Part shown: piece by piece, positions 58,361-64,000 of the stretch
How the letters are laid out: each line of letters opens with the position of its first letter
Numbering within the stretch: the first letter of the stretch is position 1
Origin: Psychrobacter sp. Cmf 22.2
Lineage (GTDB): Bacteria > Pseudomonadota > Gammaproteobacteria > Pseudomonadales > Moraxellaceae
NCBI RefSeq assembly: GCF_001921745.1
Contig: NZ_MRYA01000003.1
Span: 186,001 to 250,000, forward strand
Reading direction: 5' to 3'
DNA: 64,000 nt
The notes under the pieces: generated by a model
Told to the model about the DNA's origin: nothing
Databases searched by the model: none
Seen by the model: the letters and a program-made list of their open reading frames with translations, nothing else
Position numbers and translations under genes: made by a program

Positions 58361-60523
58361 ATGGCCGAGCGTGCCGCCAAGCAGTTAGAACTGAATAAAT
58401 CTGAATTACCCAATTCCATTACTGAAGTGATCGCGACATTGACCCGTGCTGGGTTTGATGCCTATATCGTTGGTGGTGGTGTGCGCGATACCTTATTGGG
58501 TCTGCGCCCAAAAGACTTTGATGCAGTGACTGATGCCAAGCCACATGAGATCAAAGACGTCTTTGGTAAGCGCTGCCGCATTATCGGTCGTCGCTTTCAG
58601 TTGGCACATGTGTATTCAGGGCGAGAGCTAATTGAAGTAGCGACGTTTCGCGGTCCACCGACGAGTAACGCCAATACCAATCAGGATGGTATGATCCTTC
58701 GTGACAATGTCTGGGGCGATATCAAACAAGACTTCTCTCGTCGCGATTTCTCTATCAACGCGCTGTACTATCAGCCACTCAAAGGCGTGGTTCATGATTT
58801 TTGTGGAGCGATTGAAGATATTAATAATAAAATAATTCGCCTATTAGGTCATGCCCCCGTTCGTATCGAAGAAGATCCAGTAAGATTGTTACGTGCCTTA
58901 CGTTTTAAAGCCAAGTTGGGCTTTGAATTTGACAAAGAGCTCTCCGAGCAGTTTCATGATGATAATTGGGCGCTACTTGACCAAATATCTCCGCATCGCC
59001 TTTATGATGAAACGCAGAAGATGTTTACTGGTGGCTACTTAGTACCATTGTTGCCACTATTGTTTGAGTCCGGTGCGATTGATAGCCTCATCATTTATCC
59101 GCCATCTGAGCCAAGCGCCTTAGTCAAACAAGTGGCTATCAATACTGATAAGCGCATTGCGGCAGGTAAAAGTATCAATCCAGCGTTTTTTTATGCAGCC
59201 CTGTTATGGGAAAATTATCTGCATCAGTTAGAAAAAGCCAAAAAGCGTAACATGCCTTTCGCTGAAGCACAGATGTATGCTGCTGGTAAAGTTATCGATC
59301 GTCAACGTATCAAGACGGCGATTCCAAAGTTCGCTGAGCAGTTTATCCGTGACATTTGGATCTTGCAGCCAAAGCTTGCCGCCCCGCGTAGTAAGCAAAT
59401 CGTCCAGCTCTCTGAACATCCACGCTTTCGTGCTGGTTTTGACTTTTTATTATTGCGTGAGCAGTGCGGTGATGCTGAGCATCCGTTATCAGAGTCGACC
59501 AATGGTATGGGCGAGTGGTGGCAGACTTATCAGACCTTGTCTGAGCGTCAGCAGCAACAAGCAATCGATGATTTTGATGAAAGTATACGCCGCGGTGCTT
59601 ATAAGAAAGGCCAGCGTGGTCGCGGGCGCAATCGTCAAAAATCAGAGGCCGATACCGCTGATAAATCGCTGTCCAATCAAAAAAGCGTACCGCACAGTAA
59701 GACTAATGGTAAAGCCAGTAGCAGTGCCGAAAACCGTAATAGTGATCAGACAATGACAAATGATTCGTCAAACATTCCAGCACGTCGTCGCCGCGCCGCC
59801 AGTCAGACTACCACGGCTAAGCAATCTGGTAGCCATAAAAGTAAGGCTGATGCTACGCAGCCAGTAAAACAAGCGACAGATGAGCTTGCGCAGTTACAAA
59901 AGCTATCTCTTGCTAGTAGCAATAAGCAAATGTCGGATAAGCAGCAAAACGCCCAACCTGCGCCGTTGTTCGTCATCGAACACCAAAGCGTCGTGCCGCC
60001 ATTACAAAAGCAGCTATCAGGTAGCGATAAGCCTAAGACGGCTAGAGATAAGACCAAGCCTCATCAAAAGCCTGAGCAAAAAAAGACCGTCGCTAAAAAT
60101 GCATCGGCTAATAAAGAAGCGCATCAGTCAGAGCACTTAGAAGACAAACCATCACCTTCTACCTCTAAACAAAAGGCCACTCAAACGATAGCAAGATCGC
60201 CTGCGTTAGTCAGTATGAATAACGAGCCGATACCGCATAAGCGTCGCCGCCGTGAGCCCAGCGTTGCTAACAGCGCTAATAATGAACCTGCATCAAAAAC
60301 TGCCACTAAGTACGCCAAAAAAGCGCCGAAACCGGCAGAGCAGTTTAAGAGTGAAGTCGATACGAAGGCCAAAAAGACAGTAGCACGTACCGAATCTACT
60401 ACAGAGAATAAGCCAGCAAAGACACCAAACCCAAAACCCAATAAAAACGCTCAAGCCGATAACGACAAAGGTCCTGTACCATCAAAGCGTCGCCGTCGTC
60501 AGCCCAGTATTGATAATGTCTAA
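58361..60523 (+). CDS. pcnB: poly(A) polymerase with long basic C-terminal tail
   Basis: A 720-residue PcnB. The nucleotidyltransferase core starts with YIVGGGVRDTLLGLRPKDFD (metal-binding DFD near 52-54), followed by RRFQLAHV, RRDFSINALYY and the RNA-binding region EDPVRLLRALRFKAKLGFEF. The core ends near residue 415. The remaining ~305 residues are low-complexity, rich in Lys, Ser, Gln and Ala, with three copies of a basic motif (about residues 472, 624 and 706: PARRRRAAS, PHKRRRREPS, PSKRRRRQPS). Typical PcnB is ~450 residues. It adds poly(A) to RNA 3' ends and promotes decay. folK overlaps or abuts its end. Confidence 0.93.
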   Translation: MAERAAKQLELNKSELPNSITEVIATLTRAGFDAYIVGGGVRDTLLGLRPKDFDAVTDAKPHEIKDVFGKRCRIIGRRFQLAHVYSGRELIEVATFRGPPTSNANTNQDGMILRDNVWGDIKQDFSRRDFSINALYYQPLKGVVHDFCGAIEDINNKIIRLLGHAPVRIEEDPVRLLRALRFKAKLGFEFDKELSEQFHDDNWALLDQISPHRLYDETQKMFTGGYLVPLLPLLFESGAIDSLIIYPPSEPSALVKQVAINTDKRIAAGKSINPAFFYAALLWENYLHQLEKAKKRNMPFAEAQMYAAGKVIDRQRIKTAIPKFAEQFIRDIWILQPKLAAPRSKQIVQLSEHPRFRAGFDFLLLREQCGDAEHPLSESTNGMGEWWQTYQTLSERQQQQAIDDFDESIRRGAYKKGQRGRGRNRQKSEADTADKSLSNQKSVPHSKTNGKASSSAENRNSDQTMTNDSSNIPARRRRAASQTTTAKQSGSHKSKADATQPVKQATDELAQLQKLSLASSNKQMSDKQQNAQPAPLFVIEHQSVVPPLQKQLSGSDKPKTARDKTKPHQKPEQKKTVAKNASANKEAHQSEHLEDKPSPSTSKQKATQTIARSPALVSMNNEPIPHKRRRREPSVANSANNEPASKTATKYAKKAPKPAEQFKSEVDTKAKKTVARTESTTENKPAKTPNPKPNKNAQADNDKGPVPSKRRRRQPSIDNV

Positions 60524-61046
60524 TATGAATAACGATAGGGGCAATGCCAAGTGGGTGACAGTCTATGTAGGCCTAGGTAGCAATCTGGCTAATGAATTAG
60601 GTTCACCTATAGAGCATTTGCAGCAAGCACTTGCAGCGCTGGGTGAGCATCAGCAAATATATGACGTTCGGGTTTCTTCGTTTTATGCCTCAGTGCCGAT
60701 GGGACCACAAGATCAGCCAGACTTTGTTAATGCGGTCGCTGGTTTTGAGACAACGTTGTCACCTTTTGCGTTGCTTGCATTTTGCCAGCAGCTAGAAGAG
60801 CAAGCTAAGCGTGCACGCATACGACGTTGGGGTGAACGTAGTCTGGATGTCGATATTTTATTGTATGGTGAAGCGCAAATTGCAGAGCCGCAACTAACCA
60901 TACCGCATGCTGGACTGCCTGAGCGTAATTTTGTCTTAATACCATTACGAGAGTTAGCGCCACAGCTTATCATTGCAGGCAAGCCTATAGATAGCTATGT
61001 GCCCAGTAGTGATTGGACAGGCCTAAAGAAGCTAGCAGCAGATTGA
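60516..61046 (+). CDS. folK: 2-amino-4-hydroxy-6-hydroxymethyldihydropteridine pyrophosphokinase
   Basis: About 176 residues. HPPK transfers pyrophosphate from ATP to the pterin in folate synthesis. VYVGLGSNLANELGSPIEHL is the start, SSFYASVPMGPQDQPDFVNA binds pterin, and RRWGERSLDVDILLYG is the signature with the metal-binding Asp pair. ATG 60516 overlaps the end of pcnB; ATG 60525, one base after the pcnB stop, is equally possible. The order pcnB-folK-panB-panC is common in gammaproteobacteria. Confidence 0.94.
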   Translation: MSNMNNDRGNAKWVTVYVGLGSNLANELGSPIEHLQQALAALGEHQQIYDVRVSSFYASVPMGPQDQPDFVNAVAGFETTLSPFALLAFCQQLEEQAKRARIRRWGERSLDVDILLYGEAQIAEPQLTIPHAGLPERNFVLIPLRELAPQLIIAGKPIDSYVPSSDWTGLKKLAAD

Positions 61047-61136
61047 GTGTTTATTAAAAGTAGTAGCACACTGATAGTCAGATAAATGCATGGGTAGTCG
61101 GGTAATTAGATACATTGATAAGCAATTGAGGCTCAT

Positions 61137-61937
61137 ATGACGACATTATCTACGTTAAATAAATTTAAAAAAGACGGTACCAAGTTCACGTGTCTGACGT
61201 GTTACGACTCGATGTTTGCACGCATGATGGATAAGGCGCAGATTGATACTATCTTAATAGGAGACAGTTTGGGTATGGTCGTCCAAGGCCACGACTCAAC
61301 CCTACCAGTTACCGTCGACGATATGGTATATCATACGGCTAATGTCGCGCGGAGTAACGACAGCGCCCTAATATTGGCTGACTTGCCATTTATGAGCTAT
61401 GTGACGCTACCAGATGCAGTCATCAATAGTCGCAGGCTCATGCAAGCTGGGGCACATGTGATTAAGATTGAAGGCGGTCGTGAGCTTTGTGAGTTGGTTA
61501 CCACCTTAGCGCAAGCAGGCACGCCAACTTGTGTACATCTTGGTTTGACGCCGCAATCGGTCAATGTTTTTGGTGGCTACAAAATCCAAGGCCGCGGTGA
61601 TGCAGCCGCTGATAAACTGCTGTCTGATGCTAAAGCAGTCGTCGCTGCTGGTGCGGCGCTACTCGTACTAGAGTGTGTGCCCGCTGATCTTGCCAAAGCA
61701 GTTACACAAGCGGTTGCGGTGCCGGTGATCGGAATCGGTGCAGGTGCAGATACGGACGGGCAAGTATTGGTTATGCATGACATGCTAGGTATGGTGCATG
61801 GCCGAGTTCCACGATTTGTCCATGACTTTTTGACCGATGAGCGCAATACGACACATAGTATTGAAGGCGCTTTTGCGCTTTATCAGCAGTCAGTACGCGA
61901 AGGCAGTTTTCCAGCAGAGCAGCACCAGTTTAGTTAG
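61137..61937 (+). CDS. panB: 3-methyl-2-oxobutanoate hydroxymethyltransferase
   Basis: A 266-residue PanB that makes ketopantoate from 2-oxoisovalerate and methylene-THF, the first pantothenate step. TCLTCYDSMFARMMDKAQID, LIGDSLGMVVQGHDSTLPVT, VIKIEGG, HLGLTPQSVNVFGGYKIQGR and VIGIGAGADTDGQVLVMHDM are family segments with metal- and substrate-binding residues. Full length. panC follows after 51 bases. Confidence 0.96.
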   Translation: MTTLSTLNKFKKDGTKFTCLTCYDSMFARMMDKAQIDTILIGDSLGMVVQGHDSTLPVTVDDMVYHTANVARSNDSALILADLPFMSYVTLPDAVINSRRLMQAGAHVIKIEGGRELCELVTTLAQAGTPTCVHLGLTPQSVNVFGGYKIQGRGDAAADKLLSDAKAVVAAGAALLVLECVPADLAKAVTQAVAVPVIGIGAGADTDGQVLVMHDMLGMVHGRVPRFVHDFLTDERNTTHSIEGAFALYQQSVREGSFPAEQHQFS

Positions 61938-61988
61938 GGTGTATCCTAACCTTTTGCTTTTAACGCTTATAGAGAAGAATATCTAATA

Positions 61989-62867
61989 ATGCCAGTCATT
62001 CATCATATCTCAGCGATGCGTACCGCTTTACAGAGTTATCGTGGGCAACAGCGTATTGCTTTAGTGCCAACGATGGGCAATTTGCATGAAGGCCATCTTG
62101 AGCTAGTAACGCTTGCTAAGCAGCACGCGGATATCGTAATCGTGAGTATCTTTGTCAATCCTACTCAGTTTGGTGAAGGGGAGGATTTTGACAGTTATCC
62201 ACGCACACTTGATAGCGATGTTGCAAAACTGACAACCGTCAATGCTGATTATGTCTTTGCGCCGAGTAACGATGAGATGTACCCTGTATTGCCGCCACCG
62301 ACTGCTGTTCTTGCTGGGTCTATTGCCAAGCAATTATGTGGTCAATCGCGTCCTGGACACTTCGATGGTGTTGGGATTGTGGTATCTAAACTGTTTAATA
62401 TTATACAACCTGATCTGGCCGTATTCGGTCAAAAAGACTACCAGCAGTTAGCAATTATTAAGCAGTTAGTACGCGACCTAAGTTATCAAATTGAAATCAT
62501 AGGCGCGCCTATTGTCCGGGCTGATGATGGTTTAGCATTGTCCTCGCGCAATCAGTATCTAACTAACACTGAGCGTCAAATCGCACCGGTACTACATCAA
62601 GAGCTACAACGTCTGGCTCAGCAGCTAGCAACTGGCAAGCTAAGTCAGCAAAGGATAGAAGCCTCATTGGTAGAGACCCACCTACGTCTTACTGATGCTG
62701 GTTTTAGGGTTGATTATTTAGAGATAAAAACTGATCAGCTAGATTCGATAATCGATGCTAAAGATTTTGATATAGCGGACAAACGGCTTATTATTTTAGT
62801 TGCCGCTTGGTTGGGAAGAGCCCGTCTATTAGATAACGAGTTTTTCACTATTAATGAGTCTTTTTAA
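61989..62867 (+). CDS. panC: pantothenate synthetase
   Basis: A 292-residue PanC that joins pantoate and beta-alanine with ATP. ALVPTMGNLHEGHLELVTLA carries the HxGH nucleotide motif; IFVNPTQFGEGEDFDSYPRT, RPGHFDGVGIVVSKLFNIIQ, AVFGQKDYQQL and LSSRNQYL (KMSKS-like) follow. Full length. With panB it completes the committed pantothenate steps; panD is not in the window. Confidence 0.96.
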   Translation: MPVIHHISAMRTALQSYRGQQRIALVPTMGNLHEGHLELVTLAKQHADIVIVSIFVNPTQFGEGEDFDSYPRTLDSDVAKLTTVNADYVFAPSNDEMYPVLPPPTAVLAGSIAKQLCGQSRPGHFDGVGIVVSKLFNIIQPDLAVFGQKDYQQLAIIKQLVRDLSYQIEIIGAPIVRADDGLALSSRNQYLTNTERQIAPVLHQELQRLAQQLATGKLSQQRIEASLVETHLRLTDAGFRVDYLEIKTDQLDSIIDAKDFDIADKRLIILVAAWLGRARLLDNEFFTINESF

Positions 62868-63133
62868 TGATGGATTCACAACGTGTGGTAATACTAAAAA
62901 GACAGAAAACGCTTAACATGCTCGTAGACAAAGTAGATGATAAAATATAGTCAATTCACTATAAAAACGATACAGCGAGACTGATATAAATTTTTTGTAG
63001 CCTCTGTCAGCGTAGACACAGCAAGCAAGAAATATTTATACCAGTTGCGCATCACGTTACAACGTATTGATTTTATTTGGTATCGACTATACAACGTATG
63101 CGTCAGTGATTGAACAAACTAGGATGGTGGATC
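62868..63133. other. spacer between panC and rapZ
   Basis: 266 A+T-rich bases with no supported gene. It should contain the rapZ promoter; no convincing -35/-10 pair was chosen. GGTGGATC lies just before the rapZ ATG. Confidence 0.4.
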
Positions 63134-64000
63134 ATGGAAGCAGCAGGCCCAAACCAAGAAAACAAAGTAACATCAGAGCAAGTAATAATAGAAAAGTTAC
63201 AAGACAATAGTGTCAGCATTCTTGTGGTCTCAGGACGTTCAGGATCAGGTAAGACCTCAGTATTAAATATTTTAGAGGATTTGGGCTATTACTCTATTGA
63301 TAATTTACCACTTTCCTTGGTACCTAATGCCGTTGATAAGTTGGTTGGTGAGAGTTGTATTCGCCGTATTGCCCTTGGTGTCGATATCCGTACTCCACGT
63401 GCAGACTTGAGCAAGTTTGCCTCTATTCATAAGGTGCTAAAGCAAACCTACGGGGAGCAGACGGTCAAAGTGATCTATGTGACCGCGCAAGACGCTATTT
63501 TAGTGGCACGCTTCAATGCCACTCGCCGCGTCCATCCTTTAATGGCTCAAGATTTTGAAAGCTCTACCTATCCGACATACAATCTGCCCGCTGCTATCAA
63601 AAAAGAAGAAGAGTTACTAGAGCCTATTGCCAGTTATGCTGATATAAAAATTGATACAAGTAAATTAAACATTCATCAGCTAAAAGATCGTCTGCGAGAT
63701 CACATTGGTGCAGACAATAAGATTGTGATCAATCTGCTGTCTTTTGGTTTTAAATATGGCAGTCCTATCGATGCTGATTTTATATTTGATGTGAGAATTT
63801 TACCAAACCCGCACTGGAATCCTGAGCTGCGTACGGCAACCGGACTTGATCCAAAGGTTGGTGAGTTTTTCGCTGATTATCCAGAAGTGGCCGAGATGAC
63901 CGATGACATCGCTACATTTTTGGATCGTTGGTTGCCAGATTTTTTGCACAACAATCGTCATACGGTGACAGTCGCTATAGGCTGTACGGGCGGCAAGCAT
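63134..64000 (+). CDS. rapZ: RNase adapter RapZ-like P-loop protein (3' end outside window)
   Basis: 289 codons are present and the frame is still open at the last base, so the C terminus is missing. The P-loop is VSGRSGSGKTSVLNILEDLG, followed by YYSIDNLPLSLVP, the Walker-B-like LGVDIRTPR and the RapZ C-terminal region SFGFKYGSPIDADFIFDVRILPNP-type segment (first part SFGFKYGSPIDADFIFD), then TVAIGCTGGKH. In E. coli RapZ guides RNase E to GlmZ sRNA and thereby controls glucosamine-6-phosphate synthesis. About 20 N-terminal residues precede the usual start. The usual rpoN/ptsN neighbours are not visible. Confidence 0.92.
   Translation, partial: MEAAGPNQENKVTSEQVIIEKLQDNSVSILVVSGRSGSGKTSVLNILEDLGYYSIDNLPLSLVPNAVDKLVGESCIRRIALGVDIRTPRADLSKFASIHKVLKQTYGEQTVKVIYVTAQDAILVARFNATRRVHPLMAQDFESSTYPTYNLPAAIKKEEELLEPIASYADIKIDTSKLNIHQLKDRLRDHIGADNKIVINLLSFGFKYGSPIDADFIFDVRILPNPHWNPELRTATGLDPKVGEFFADYPEVAEMTDDIATFLDRWLPDFLHNNRHTVTVAIGCTGGKH

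Overview
The window looks like chromosomal DNA of a gammaproteobacterium of the Moraxellaceae, most likely Psychrobacter. This is inferred from gene content, protein sequence character, moderate A+T and Acinetobacter/Pseudomonas-like synteny; no database search was possible. Almost all of it is core metabolism. I see no rRNA or tRNA gene, no transposase, no integrase and no CRISPR array.

Layout. 1-7.5 kb: the 3' end of an endonuclease/exonuclease/phosphatase-family gene, an NADP-dependent oxidoreductase, an AlkB-like dioxygenase, an alpha/beta hydrolase, an ABC exporter, an EamA transporter and a class I fructose-bisphosphate aldolase. 7.6-10.3 kb: thiC behind a TPP riboswitch, then yggX. 10.5-17.8 kb: argH, a divergent AlgZ/FimS-like sensor kinase, an AlgR-like regulator, hemC, hemD and hemX, the same order as in Pseudomonas. 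17.9-22.9 kb: a thioesterase, a ribB with a cysteine-less GTP-cyclohydrolase-like tail, rarA, a small zincin-like protein and a lipoprotein. 23.0-38.8 kb: a TCA block with gltA divergent from sdhCDAB, then sucA, sucB, lpd, sucC, sucD, separated by unusually long A+T-rich spacers and several hairpins.

39.2-56.8 kb is a surface-polysaccharide locus. galE, wecB and wecC make UDP-sugar precursors including UDP-ManNAcA. Five A+T-rich accessory genes follow: a GT2 transferase, a two-module transferase-like protein, a GT4 transferase with an extra C-terminal domain, an asparagine-synthase-like protein and a CgeB-like transferase. The conserved flank is galU, pgi, a catalytically degenerate UDP-glucose-dehydrogenase-like gene, and pgm. 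Composition changes inside the CgeB-like gene, which suggests a recombination junction. No flippase, polymerase, export or initiating transferase gene is present, so the glycan must be finished and exported by genes elsewhere.

56.9-64 kb: mazG overlapping a ComEA-like DNA-binding protein gene, then pcnB (with a long basic low-complexity tail), folK, panB, panC, and the 5' part of rapZ running off the window.

The most unusual items are the accessory glycan genes with the mosaic boundary, the asparagine-synthase-like protein lacking the N-terminal cysteine, the pseudo-UGDH, the divergent kinase ATPase domain, repeated RRRR motifs in the PcnB tail, and repeat-rich spacers in the TCA block.
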